A stretch of DNA of 54,554 bases from RUG14871 sp045539425 (GTDB taxonomy: Bacteria > Bacillota_I > Bacilli_A > Erysipelotrichales > Erysipelotrichaceae): positions 1 through 54,554 of the forward strand of contig JAZQFH010000037.1 in the NCBI GenBank assembly GCA_045539425.1. Direction: 5' to 3'. How positions within the stretch are numbered: position 1 is the first letter of the stretch; each line of letters begins with the position of its first letter. Of the stretch, positions 24,746 to 33,858 are shown one piece after another. A program made the position numbers and the translations under genes. Below the pieces are notes generated by a model. It ran no database searches. It worked only from the letters and a program-made list of their open reading frames with translations, and was not told the origin of the DNA.

Positions 24746-27700
24746 ATGTTCCATCTTGATACCTTCCGTCTGATAAGAAAAACCTTCAACCGCTTTTTCT
24801 CCCTGTTTATGATCGTTCTCATCGGGGTTTCTTTCATGATGGGTTTATTCTCCACAAGAGCGAATATGGAGCAGAATGTCGACCGCTACAATGACGAGAT
24901 GCGGCTGCAGGACATTCAGCTGTATTCCTCCTACGGCTTCCGCGAGGAAGATGTGGATGAGATCCGGAAACAGGAATTCGCGGAACACGTCTTCGCTTCC
25001 AAAATGATCGATGTCTTTTCGCGTAACGAAGCGAGCGAAGTTGCCGTGACCCGCGTGGAGGAAATCGAGCGGGATGTCAATCAGTTTGAACTCTTGGAAG
25101 GAAGGCTGCCGTTTAACGACAGGGAAGCCGTGGTCCTCAATAACTCCATTAATCCGGAGGCCTATCACATCGGGGATCAGCTGGAGCTCTATCTGGATGA
25201 TGAGGATCTGAGCGAGAAGCTGCACTATACGACGCTTCAGATCGTCGGGATTGCCAAATCCCCGGCCTATCTGGCCAAGACACTCGGCACTTCCACGCTG
25301 AAAAACCTTGAGCTGGAACTGGTGCTCTTTACCCACCCTCTCGCCTTTAAGAGCGAGTATTATACAACCGTCTATCTGACACTGAAAGATGCGGCGCAGT
25401 TCGATGCCTTCCAGAAGCAGTATGCCTCTTTTATGGAAGAGAAGAAAACGGATGTGGAAGTCTTCGCCATGCGCCAGCAGGAGGAATTCAAGGAATACCT
25501 CTTGGAAACCTATACCAATGATATCCGCTATGCGGAAGAAAAGCTGGAAAGCGAAAAGGAAAAGGCCGAGAAGGAATTTGCGGACGCCAAGCAGAAACTG
25601 GATGATGCGCAGATTCAGATCCTCGCCAATCAGAGCAACATCGATTCCCTGAATGCCCTGATTTCCACCGGGGAACAGCGTATTGATTCCTTAAAGCGGC
25701 AGTACGAGAACACTTCCGCCCTTTCCGCCCAGAAGATCCGCGAGATCGAAGCGCAGGATCCTTCCCACCGCTCCTTTGAAGCCATCATGGCTCAGCTGAG
25801 CACGGACTACGCCACATACAATGCCTTAAAGACACTGGACCAGCAGGGAGGAAGCGCCTCCTATGAAGAACTGGAGAAACAGACTGCTGCCCTGCGCGAG
25901 AGGCTGAATAATGAGCTGCAGAAGGAAAAGGAGCGCATCGAAGCGGAACTTGCCAACAGTGAGCTCTCGGAAGAAGAGCGTGCCGCCCTTCTGGAACAGC
26001 TCAGCGAGATCAACCGCCAGATGGAGGAACTCCGCGCCCAGATTGAAGCGAACGAGCGCGTCATTGAACAGCTGAAACAGTATGCTGAAAGCTCCCAGCG
26101 CGACACCAAAACCGCCATGAAAGCACTGGATGACCAGTACGGCGGCGATATTACCGCCACCTTCCAGTCCTACTCCCGCCTGGCCCAGGATAAGCTTGTC
26201 GCAGACGCCTTAAGCGAAGAGATTTCCCTTGCGGAAGAGGCCGTCAAGCGCGCCAAGCAGGAGATTTCCTCTGCCCAGAAGCAGATCAATGACGGTAAGC
26301 GTCAGTATGAAAAGGGATTGCGCGAGTACCAGGAAAACCTCGTCACTTACCAGGACACCATTGAAAAAGCCGAAGCGGATATCCGCAAGGCCTATCAGGA
26401 TCTGGAGGAGCTGCCGGAAGCCAAGTGGATGATTCTGGACCGTGATTCGCACTATTCCTCCTATATGTTTTCCAGTAACGCCAAGCAGATGGGTGCCATC
26501 GGCATCTCATTGCCGTTTTTGTTCTATCTGGTTGCGGCACTTGTCTGCATGACGACGATGACGCGTTTAATCGATGAGCAGCGCGGACAGATCGGTATCT
26601 TCCGTGCCCTCGGTTTCTCCAAGGCCAAAATCACTTCCAAGTATCTGATCTATGCCCTCTCGGCTTCCCTTTTAGGAAGCGTGTTTGGCATTATCTTCGG
26701 AATGCTGATCTTCCCGACGGTCATCTATAACACGTGGAGGCTGATGTACGATCTGCCGCCGATGAAAATGATCGTGCCATTACAGAATATCATTATCTGC
26801 ATCCTGGCGTTCTCGCTTCTGATGATGCTTGTTACATATACCGTTTTACAGAAAACACTGAAAGAATCCCCGAGCCAGTTACTGCGCCCGAAAGCGCCGA
26901 AGAATGCCCGGAAAGTCTTTCTGGAATATATTCCGCTCTTATGGAACCATCTGAGCTTTACCGGCAAGATCACCGCCAGAAACCTGATCCGCTACAAGAG
27001 CCGCTTCTTCATGACCGTGATCGGCGTTGCCGGATGCACGGGCCTGCTGGTTGTCGGCTGGGGTGTCAAGGATTCCATCCGCGATGTCGTCGCCCTGCAG
27101 TTCGGTGAACTCTTCAACCACAATTATGTCGTCAATCTGAAAAATGACCATCAGCTGAATGATATGCTCGATGTGCTGGATAAGGACCTCAGCCATGAGT
27201 TCGTCACGCCGTACTTCTCCTACGCCTCCAAAGTCTATGAGACGGAAGGAGAGAAAGTCATTCAGGTGTATGTCATGGATGCCAGAGAAGGCAACGACGT
27301 CTTCCATCTGCGCAAGACGGACCATAAGACGGAATTGAAGATCAACAATACCGGAGTGCTTGTCTCCGAGAAATTTGCCAGAAACCACAAAATAAAAAAA
27401 GGTGATTACATCACCATCGAATCCATCAACGGAATCAAGCGGGAAGTCAAGGTTGCCGACATCACCGAGATGTACTTCCAGCACTACCTCTTTATTTCCA
27501 ACGACTATTACCAGGCTATCTTCGAAGAGCCGATCCACCCGAATGCCATTGCCGTGCGGTCTGTCGATAAGGATGCCCTTGTGGACGAGCTGGAGAATTA
27601 TGACAGTTATGAGAGCGTTGTCGACTTTGACAGCATCACCGAGCAGTTCAACATCATGATTCAGGCACTCGATTTCATCATCCTGGTCATTATTCTGACA

Positions 27701-28069
27701 GCAGGATCGCTGGCCTTCGTCGTTCTGATCAACCTGACCCAGGTGAACATCTCCGAGCGGATCCGTGAAATTGCGACATTAAAGGTTCTCGGCTTCCGCC
27801 GCAATGAAGTCAACTCCTATATCTTCAAGGAGATCTTACTGCTCACCATCATCGGCGGTCTGATCGGCCTGCCGCTGGGAATTCTGGAGCATCACTTCAT
27901 CATGAACGTGATCAATATGGAAATGATCATGTTCGGCATGAATGTCAAATGGCAGAGTCTGCTCTACGCCTATCTGCTCACCATCATCTTTACCGTCATC
28001 GTCCTCTTTATGACAAGGAAGACGCTGCGGAACATCGAAATGATCGAATCACTGAAGTCCGTGGAATAA
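24746..28069 (+). CDS. large FtsX-like ABC permease with an extracellular coiled coil
   Basis: This 1107-residue permease is built of two FtsX-type units. The first helix is near residues 15-35. An extracytoplasmic part follows, including a long coiled coil of about 300 residues (about 245-555) rich in Glu, Lys, Gln and Ala heptads. Three helices lie around 575-700, then a second unit with a helix near 755, an extracytoplasmic domain and three C-terminal helices (about 970-1100). An ATG 24 nt upstream is in frame but has no room for a ribosome site; the one at 24746 follows the ATPase stop by one base. The coiled coil may span the cell wall to reach a partner. Substrate or effector is unknown. 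Confidence 0.88.
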   Translation: MFHLDTFRLIRKTFNRFFSLFMIVLIGVSFMMGLFSTRANMEQNVDRYNDEMRLQDIQLYSSYGFREEDVDEIRKQEFAEHVFASKMIDVFSRNEASEVAVTRVEEIERDVNQFELLEGRLPFNDREAVVLNNSINPEAYHIGDQLELYLDDEDLSEKLHYTTLQIVGIAKSPAYLAKTLGTSTLKNLELELVLFTHPLAFKSEYYTTVYLTLKDAAQFDAFQKQYASFMEEKKTDVEVFAMRQQEEFKEYLLETYTNDIRYAEEKLESEKEKAEKEFADAKQKLDDAQIQILANQSNIDSLNALISTGEQRIDSLKRQYENTSALSAQKIREIEAQDPSHRSFEAIMAQLSTDYATYNALKTLDQQGGSASYEELEKQTAALRERLNNELQKEKERIEAELANSELSEEERAALLEQLSEINRQMEELRAQIEANERVIEQLKQYAESSQRDTKTAMKALDDQYGGDITATFQSYSRLAQDKLVADALSEEISLAEEAVKRAKQEISSAQKQINDGKRQYEKGLREYQENLVTYQDTIEKAEADIRKAYQDLEELPEAKWMILDRDSHYSSYMFSSNAKQMGAIGISLPFLFYLVAALVCMTTMTRLIDEQRGQIGIFRALGFSKAKITSKYLIYALSASLLGSVFGIIFGMLIFPTVIYNTWRLMYDLPPMKMIVPLQNIIICILAFSLLMMLVTYTVLQKTLKESPSQLLRPKAPKNARKVFLEYIPLLWNHLSFTGKITARNLIRYKSRFFMTVIGVAGCTGLLVVGWGVKDSIRDVVALQFGELFNHNYVVNLKNDHQLNDMLDVLDKDLSHEFVTPYFSYASKVYETEGEKVIQVYVMDAREGNDVFHLRKTDHKTELKINNTGVLVSEKFARNHKIKKGDYITIESINGIKREVKVADITEMYFQHYLFISNDYYQAIFEEPIHPNAIAVRSVDKDALVDELENYDSYESVVDFDSITEQFNIMIQALDFIILVIILTAGSLAFVVLINLTQVNISERIREIATLKVLGFRRNEVNSYIFKEILLLTIIGGLIGLPLGILEHHFIMNVINMEMIMFGMNVKWQSLLYAYLLTIIFTVIVLFMTRKTLRNIEMIESLKSVE

Positions 28070-28070
28070 T

Positions 28071-29285
28071 CTATTGTTTCCTTTTGCGCATATACAGAAG
28101 GATACCTGTCAGTATCAACAGGGAAGCCGTCACGCAGATTGCGGCTTCCTTTTTATGATGCGCAAGGTAATCCATGAAATCAAATTCCTGCTCTTTAGCC
28201 AGGATAACAGGAAAACGGTCGACTGTCTCATCGTTATGGATGACACTCACTTCTCCCAGAAGTTCCCCGGCTTTCATTTTATGCGTGATCACTTCCGTGC
28301 CTTCATACTGTAACGTCACATCTTCTTTCTCAAAGCTGTTTTCCAGATAGCGGTTCACGCTGTGATCCGCATAAAAGCTCACTTCTTTCTCCTTGCAGTA
28401 AAGGGTCGGTAAACTCAGCAGCAGCTCCCCTTCGCTCACCATATCCTGATAGCTGTAGTGTTCCATGTAGTACTCGTAGAGCTCTTTGGAATCCAGGATC
28501 TGATACGGGGTATCGGACCAGTACGAAGCTCCGGCCACCACGCAGAGATAGCCGACGCCGTCTTTTTCCGCCACGCTGGCATAGCAGATTCCCGCCTGCG
28601 GAGTGGAGCCGGTCTTTCCGCCGATCAGATAATCCATATCGATTTTTAACCGTCTCAGATACATCTCCGTCGTGCTCAACAGCGTCAGTCTGCCGCTGCT
28701 TGTCGTATAGACGCGCGTGGAAAGCACTTCGTAGAGTAGCGGATCCTTTAAGACTTCTTCCAGAATCATGCCGACTTCCCTCAGCGTGGAGTAGTTTTCC
28801 GGATTATCCAGGCCGGTCGTATTCGCAAAATGGGTATGCGTCAGTCCCATCTCTTCCGCCTTTTCGTTCATCAGCTGAACAAACTCGCTTACGCCTCCCG
28901 CAATCTCATAAGCCAATACCTGGGCTGCATCGGCGCCGCTGGGCAGTAAGAGTCCGTATAAAAGATCTTCGTAAGTAACGCTCTCCCCAGCGTAAAAACC
29001 CGCCACGGACGCATTCGCCTCAATCAGCCCTTCCAGCTCATACCATTTCACCGTGACGCTCTCTTGCGCATCCGCAATGTGCTCTCTGGCTACCAGCGCA
29101 GTCATCAGCTTCGTCATGGATGCGATGGAAATCTCTTTCTCACTGTCTTTTTCATACAGTATTGCATCTTCATTCCGATTGATCAGAAGGACATAAGGGC
29201 TTTCCAGCTCCAGCGCAAAACACTCCGTCACAAGCAGAGCAAACAGCATGAAGAGCGATAATGCAATATGGATGAGGCGTTTCAT
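28071..29285 (-). CDS. D-alanyl-D-alanine carboxypeptidase (PBP5/DacA family)
   Basis: This 404-residue penicillin-binding protein trims the terminal D-Ala of peptidoglycan stems. A signal peptide spans residues 1-24. The catalytic SMTK is at 56-59 and KTG occurs in GGKTGSTP. The second motif reads SGAD where most family members have SGN or SAN, so the usual Asn is replaced. A C-terminal membrane helix (about 380-400) and basic tail anchor it. I chose the ATG at 29285 as the natural signal-peptide start. No Shine-Dalgarno fits, and a TATAAT lies only 6 nt upstream, so the mRNA may be leaderless. It converges with the FtsX gene 1 bp away. Confidence 0.9.
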   Translation of the reverse strand: MKRLIHIALSLFMLFALLVTECFALELESPYVLLINRNEDAILYEKDSEKEISIASMTKLMTALVAREHIADAQESVTVKWYELEGLIEANASVAGFYAGESVTYEDLLYGLLLPSGADAAQVLAYEIAGGVSEFVQLMNEKAEEMGLTHTHFANTTGLDNPENYSTLREVGMILEEVLKDPLLYEVLSTRVYTTSSGRLTLLSTTEMYLRRLKIDMDYLIGGKTGSTPQAGICYASVAEKDGVGYLCVVAGASYWSDTPYQILDSKELYEYYMEHYSYQDMVSEGELLLSLPTLYCKEKEVSFYADHSVNRYLENSFEKEDVTLQYEGTEVITHKMKAGELLGEVSVIHNDETVDRFPVILAKEQEFDFMDYLAHHKKEAAICVTASLLILTGILLYMRKRKQ

Positions 29286-29291
29286 ATTCCT

Positions 29292-29318
29292 ATTATAACT
29301 GTTTCTCACTGAAGTAAA
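29292..29318 (-). promoter_or_regulatory. promoter of dacA, very close to its start codon
   Basis: TATAAT (29292-29297) with TTTACT (29313-29318) 15 bp upstream lies on the minus strand. Only AGGAAT separates the -10 from the ATG, which would put the first transcribed base at or next to the start codon. Confidence 0.5.
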
Positions 29319-29341
29319 AAGAACCGGCATTCACCGGTTCT
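29315..29341 (-). terminator. terminator of tRNA-Gly
   Basis: The stem AGAACCGG/CCGGTTCT is followed by TTTTTA on the minus strand, 12 nt past the tRNA 3' end. Confidence 0.88.
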
Positions 29342-29352
29342 TATATCACATA

Positions 29353-29426
29353 TGGAGCAAGCAAGGGGAATCGAACCCCCATACTCAGCTTGGGAAGCTG
29401 ATGTTCTGCCATTGAACTATGCCTGC
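29353..29426 (-). tRNA. tRNA-Gly (anticodon CCC), CCA encoded
   Basis: The minus-strand cloverleaf has acceptor GCAGGCA/TGCTTGC, a D-arm GTTC/GAAC, an anticodon arm TCAGC-TTCCCAA-GCTGA and a T-arm GGGGG-TTCGATT-CCCC. The loop bases 34-36 are CCC, so it reads GGG codons. The 3' end TCCA is in the gene. Confidence 0.94.
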
Positions 29427-29448
29427 ACTTAAAGAAGTGTCCTCAACT

Positions 29449-29477
29449 ATTATAGCACACTCCTCTTTGAATGATAA
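29449..29477 (-). promoter_or_regulatory. promoter of tRNA-Gly
   Basis: TATAAT (29449-29454) is preceded 17 bp upstream by TTATCA (29472-29477 on the minus strand). It starts within 10 bp of the stop codon of the large ABC gene's end. Confidence 0.6.
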
Positions 29478-29482
29478 ACGAA

Positions 29483-32400
29483 TTATTCTGTCCTGAGCGC
29501 CTCCACAGGGTTCTTGTTGGAAGCCGAACGGGACGGGATCAGGCCTGAGAACAGGGTCAGAATGACACTGATCAGGATCAGGATCAGCCCGCTTCTGAGC
29601 GGCAGAATTGCCTTCAGAGAGGCGATGGAAGTCAGATGATATAACAGGGCATTGATTGGGATCAACAGCAGCCTTGAGACCCCTACCCCGATCAGTCCGC
29701 TGAGCAGACCGATGATGAAGGTCTCGGCATTGAAGATATGCCCGACATCGCGCTTGGACGCACCGATGGCGCGTAATATACCGATTTCCTTTGTCCGTTC
29801 CATGACGGAGATCAGCGTGATCACGCCGATCATGATGGAGGAGACGATCAGGGAGATCGATACGAAGGCAATCAGAACATACGTTACCGCATTGACGATC
29901 GTCTTGACGCTTCCCATTAAAAGCCCCGTAATATCGGTATAGCGGATTTCCTTGGATTCCTCCTCTGCCGCTTCATTGTAGTTATCGATAAACTTCAAAG
30001 CGTTTTCCTTGCCGTCGAAGTTTTTAAAATACAGTGAGATGGAAGTCGGTTCTTCCAGATCCTGATAGCCGAGTTTCAGAAGGTTGTTTGCGGCGGTCTT
30101 GTCTTCCGGATTGCTCATCATCGTCTCCATCAGCCGGTTGAGTTCTTCTTCGTTATAATCGAAACGGAACGCTTCCGCAAGTTTGGAGGCATCCACCGTG
30201 AGCACATCCTTTCCCATCATACTGGAAAGAGGTTCCAGCACTTTCGCCAGGGCTTCCCCCAGTCCCTGCGCCACAAAGAGTGTGGAGAACGATTTTGCCA
30301 GCTCCGTGGCATTGACCGTATTCTGGCTCTTGATCTCCTTATCTTCCAGGGCACTTAAGATGATTTGATTCTTATCGAGTTTCTCTAAGTCCTCCACTAA
30401 AACATTGGCGCTCGTGGCTGAAATAAGCTCTGCCAGCTGTTCTCCATAGGTTTCCTTCATCTGCTCCACATAAGAGCGCAGCGTCTGATCCAGCTCTTCT
30501 CTTGAGAGTTCCGGATAGAGGGTGCTCAGCTGATCCAGCACGTTCTGATAGACTTCCGAATTGAAAATCGTATTCTCGATATCGGTGATTCCCGCCTGGC
30601 TGTTCTGCATTTTTGCCTGCTGTACGTAGGCGTTGAAGCCGTGGCGGACCGCATCCTGAACCAGCGCACTCAAGTCTTCGGCACTCACTCCCACCAGATT
30701 CATATTCTTCATGACCTGGGAGAGGATCCCGTCAAAGATGTCACCGGAGAAGAACGCTTCCTGATACATGGCAATCGTCGCATCGTTAAAGGATACGCTC
30801 TTCAGATAGCCAGATTCATTATGGATAAAGACACCTTCGGAAACTTCCGTATAGGCAGCCTCTTCCCCTTCCGGGACTCTGCAGCCCAGAGCGCGGTTTT
30901 CCGAATCGACATATTCCGGACAGTTCGGGATATTGCTGTCAGAGGCAAAGGCAGTCTCATAGCCCTGAATCATGGCCAGTGTCAGACTCTTTTCCATTTC
31001 CGTTAATAGCTGATACATGCCCTCTGTGGAGTTTTCGATATTCTCCACGACTTTCTCTGACGTCCCCATGACCAGATCCTTCATCTGGTTCTCATCCATC
31101 AGATTGCCCATCTCCAGATTGATCTGAAAGGCACTGGCCAGTTTTTCCTGGTCGATGGAAATCATATCGGAGAAGTTCATCTCGCTTCTCTCTTCTTCCT
31201 CATCAAACCGCTTGCCGGAGAAAACGTCCACTTCCGTATTGGCTTTCTGACGCTTCACGATGGCATTGTTTTCCGCCTGACGGATCACGTATTCCGTTAA
31301 GGCATGGGTATAGTTCACCCCGGAAGAAAGCGCCATGGAATTGCTGCCATCCTTCGCACAGACGATGCCAACCACCTTTAAGCGTTCTGCTTCGTCGTAG
31401 GCTTTCTGAATGAACTCCGCATTATCGCGCATATCTTCGTAGATATCGTATTTTTCATTGTAGGAATACAGATCCGAGGCATCGATCAGCCGCAGATCCA
31501 GATTCAAAAGTTCATCGTAAGTGATGGAGAGCGGAGTGCTCTTGATACTGCTCTCTTCATTATTCATCGCTTCCGCAATGATTGTCCTCAATTGGGAAGT
31601 GTCCTTTAACCCCAGGTTGTAAGCCAGTAAATCGGAGATGCTGTTCGGTTCGCTTAACACAATGATCAGTTCATTGTAGGCTGTTGGCCATCTGCCCTTA
31701 AGCACATCATAGTTTTCCACCAGCATATCCGTATCATTCAGCATTTCATTGAAGACTCCGCCCCGCCCGGCACTTAAAAGAGAATTGCCGGACATCATTC
31801 TGCCCATGGAGGAGTTCGGATTCAGCTGAACGATTTTCTCTGCCGCATCCACCGTGTAAATCACCGGGGATACGCTGTAGGTATAGGTGATCAGCGTGAC
31901 ATCATCCCGTATTTCTTCCACATGCTCTTCCAGATGGCGCTTGAATGATTTGAGGTCATTATTGCCGATGGAAGAGAACATATTGGTCATATACTGCTTC
32001 TCGCGTACCGTTTCAGAGCCTTCCACCTTCTTGACTTCTTCATTATCCGAAACCATTCCCAGAATCGCCGCAGTGGCATCCACCGTCTCTTTGGTGATCG
32101 TGAGCGGATAGGAACTCATGGTATCCTCTTCAATCTTGTCGATATATGCCTGGAATCCCGTCGAGACCGCCAGGATCAGGGCAATTCCCATGATGCCGAT
32201 CGATCCCGCGAAGGATGTCATGAAGGTTCTCAGTTTCTTCGTCATCAGATTGTTCAGCGACAGCATAAAGGAAGTCAGAAAAGACATGGAACGGTTCTTG
32301 ACCCGCTTCACCTTTGTCTTATCTTCCGTTTGAGAAACGTACGGATTGCTGTCTTCCGTGATTTTGCCATCCACTAAGCGGACAATACGGTTGGCATATT

Positions 32401-33013
32401 CATAGGCCAGCTCCGGATTGTGCGTAACCATGATCACCAGCCGGTCGCTGGCAATCTCCTTGAGAATATTCATGACCTGAACACTCGTATCACTGTCTAG
32501 GGCACCGGTCGGTTCATCTGCCAGTAAGATCTCCGGATTATTGATTAAAGCACGCGCAATGGCAACACGCTGCATCTGTCCGCCGGAGAGCTGATTCGGT
32601 TTTTTATAAACGTGTTCCCCCAGTCCGACCTGCTCCAGCGCTTTCTTTGCCCGTTCCTTGCGTTCCGCACTGGAGACACCGGACAGAGTTAATGCCAGCT
32701 CGACGTTGGAAAGAATCGTCTGATGCGGAATCAGGTTATAGCTCTGGAACACAAAGCCGATGGAATGATTTCGATAGGCGTCCCAGTCACGGTCCTTGTA
32801 TTTCTTTGTGGAAACTCCGTTAATGACCAGATCTCCGCTTGTATACTGATCCAGTCCGCCGATGATATTGAGCATCGTTGTCTTTCCGCTGCCGCTGTGA
32901 CCAAGGATTGCCACAAATTCATTCGGCCGAAAAGAGATGCTGATATCTTTCAAGGCATCCTGTTTCAATTCTCCCGTAATGTATGTTTTGGTTATATTTC
33001 TCAGTTGTAACAT
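29483..33013 (-). CDS. fused ABC ATPase-FtsX permease (MacB-like)
   Basis: This 1176-residue protein has an N-terminal ATPase (1-230; Walker A GHSGSGKTT near 38, signature LSGGQMQRVA near 142, Walker B LLADEPTGALD near 163). A first membrane helix lies near 265-290, followed by a very long extracytoplasmic region (about 290-1020) and three C-terminal helices (about 1035-1165), the MacB/FtsX layout. The external part is acidic and helix-rich, without an obvious named domain. It is probably a peptide or antibiotic efflux or stress-response system. It follows the MarR gene by 8 bp and is presumably controlled by it. Confidence 0.9.
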   Translation of the reverse strand: MLQLRNITKTYITGELKQDALKDISISFRPNEFVAILGHSGSGKTTMLNIIGGLDQYTSGDLVINGVSTKKYKDRDWDAYRNHSIGFVFQSYNLIPHQTILSNVELALTLSGVSSAERKERAKKALEQVGLGEHVYKKPNQLSGGQMQRVAIARALINNPEILLADEPTGALDSDTSVQVMNILKEIASDRLVIMVTHNPELAYEYANRIVRLVDGKITEDSNPYVSQTEDKTKVKRVKNRSMSFLTSFMLSLNNLMTKKLRTFMTSFAGSIGIMGIALILAVSTGFQAYIDKIEEDTMSSYPLTITKETVDATAAILGMVSDNEEVKKVEGSETVREKQYMTNMFSSIGNNDLKSFKRHLEEHVEEIRDDVTLITYTYSVSPVIYTVDAAEKIVQLNPNSSMGRMMSGNSLLSAGRGGVFNEMLNDTDMLVENYDVLKGRWPTAYNELIIVLSEPNSISDLLAYNLGLKDTSQLRTIIAEAMNNEESSIKSTPLSITYDELLNLDLRLIDASDLYSYNEKYDIYEDMRDNAEFIQKAYDEAERLKVVGIVCAKDGSNSMALSSGVNYTHALTEYVIRQAENNAIVKRQKANTEVDVFSGKRFDEEEERSEMNFSDMISIDQEKLASAFQINLEMGNLMDENQMKDLVMGTSEKVVENIENSTEGMYQLLTEMEKSLTLAMIQGYETAFASDSNIPNCPEYVDSENRALGCRVPEGEEAAYTEVSEGVFIHNESGYLKSVSFNDATIAMYQEAFFSGDIFDGILSQVMKNMNLVGVSAEDLSALVQDAVRHGFNAYVQQAKMQNSQAGITDIENTIFNSEVYQNVLDQLSTLYPELSREELDQTLRSYVEQMKETYGEQLAELISATSANVLVEDLEKLDKNQIILSALEDKEIKSQNTVNATELAKSFSTLFVAQGLGEALAKVLEPLSSMMGKDVLTVDASKLAEAFRFDYNEEELNRLMETMMSNPEDKTAANNLLKLGYQDLEEPTSISLYFKNFDGKENALKFIDNYNEAAEEESKEIRYTDITGLLMGSVKTIVNAVTYVLIAFVSISLIVSSIMIGVITLISVMERTKEIGILRAIGASKRDVGHIFNAETFIIGLLSGLIGVGVSRLLLIPINALLYHLTSIASLKAILPLRSGLILILISVILTLFSGLIPSRSASNKNPVEALRTE

Positions 33014-33021
33014 AATACTAC

Positions 33022-33450
33022 TTATTCCCGCATCAAATGCTCCTGTGCCAGATCGCAGATCTCCTGCAGTGTATCCACAAACAGATTCAGACGCTCCGTA
33101 CCGATGGACTCGATCAGTTCATTCATCACTTCCAGCAAGCCTTCATACAGCTCTTCGGTATGTTTCACACCTTTTTCCGTGATGCGCACCAGAGTCTTAC
33201 GGCGATCATGAGGATCGTGATATTTTTCCGCCAGCCCCTTCTCTTCTAAAGAGGAAAGAATCACGGCAATGCGGGCCGTGCTCATTTTCAGTTCAGCGGA
33301 AATGCTTCCTGCCGTAACGTCACGGCGCTTTTCATACAGCATTCCCAGCACCTTGTTCTCCCCTTCGGAAGACTTATCGATCTTCGAGAGCAGAAGGCAG
33401 GATTTCATATCTTTCAGTTTGTTTAAAAGGTTCTTTGCGTCTTCGTTCAT
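33022..33450 (-). CDS. MarR-family regulator
   Basis: This regulator of about 142 residues has the MarR winged helix: recognition segment MSTARIAVILSSLEEKGL and wing DPHDRRKTLVRITEKG. The start is uncertain: an in-frame GTG at 33465, and ATG codons at 33453 and 33450. AGG 7 nt before the last favours 33450. The perfect inverted repeat CTAAC-ACC-GTTAG lies 9-21 bp upstream at the transcription start, suiting autoregulation. It is first in an operon with the fused ABC protein. Confidence 0.88.
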   Translation of the reverse strand: MNEDAKNLLNKLKDMKSCLLLSKIDKSSEGENKVLGMLYEKRRDVTAGSISAELKMSTARIAVILSSLEEKGLAEKYHDPHDRRKTLVRITEKGVKHTEELYEGLLEVMNELIESIGTERLNLFVDTLQEICDLAQEHLMRE

Positions 33451-33458
33451 CATTTTAC

Positions 33459-33501
33459 CTAACACCGTTAGATTTTATCATTGACCCCTTTCCACTGTCA
33501 A
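33459..33501 (-). promoter_or_regulatory. marR promoter and palindromic operator
   Basis: TTGACA (33496-33501) and TAAAAT (33472-33477) are 18 bp apart. The inverted repeat CTAAC-ACC-GTTAG (33459-33471) abuts the -10 on the downstream side and covers the expected start of transcription. Confidence 0.65.
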
Positions 33502-33569
33502 TCAAACCGCTCCCGTTTCCCCTCTCAATAACATAAAATCTATTGATACATTTCGGTTATGGAAACGAC

Positions 33570-33594
33570 AAAAAAGACCGGTTTCCCGGTCTTT
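33570..33594 (-). terminator. terminator of tRNA-Leu
   Basis: The stem AAAGACCGG/CCGGTCTTT, four-base loop, is followed by T on the minus strand, 10 nt past the tRNA. Confidence 0.9.
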
Positions 33595-33603
33595 GCTTTT
33601 CAA

Positions 33604-33687
33604 TGGTGCACCGAACGAGACTTGAACTCGTACGAATAAATCACACGCCCCTCAAACGTGCGCGTCTGCCTATTCCGCCACCGGTGC
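33604..33687 (-). tRNA. tRNA-Leu (anticodon GAG), CCA encoded
   Basis: Minus-strand class II tRNA with acceptor GCACCGG/TCGGTGC plus A-CCA, the Leu-type GGCGGAATAGGCAGACGC D-arm region, anticodon loop TTGAGGG and a long variable arm. It reads CUC and CUU codons. Confidence 0.94.
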
Positions 33688-33703
33688 ATCAGTCCGCTTT
33701 ATT

Positions 33704-33732
33704 ATTATAGAAGATTCCCTCAAATTATTCAA
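33704..33732 (-). promoter_or_regulatory. promoter of tRNA-Leu
   Basis: TTGAAT (33727-33732) and TATAAT (33704-33709) are 17 bp apart on the minus strand. Confidence 0.7.
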
Positions 33733-33824
33733 CAGGAAAAAAGCGGAAAAGAAATTCCCCTTCCCGTTTCATCGATCGTACTCAGAAACACGGGATTCCG
33801 GATATTATCTCTGAGGTGAGGACA

Positions 33825-33847
33825 GAAAAAGCAGCCCGATGGGCTGC
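33825..33847 (-). terminator. terminator of the Na/Pi symporter gene
   Basis: The stem GCAGCCC/GGGCTGC with a three-base loop is followed by TTTTT on the minus strand. Confidence 0.9.
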
Positions 33848-33858
33848 CTGATTTCATA

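Noticed and set aside
24157..24855. 232-codon minus-strand frame opposite the LolD-like ATPase
   Set aside because: The plus strand has intact Walker motifs; the opposing frame has none and no ribosome site.
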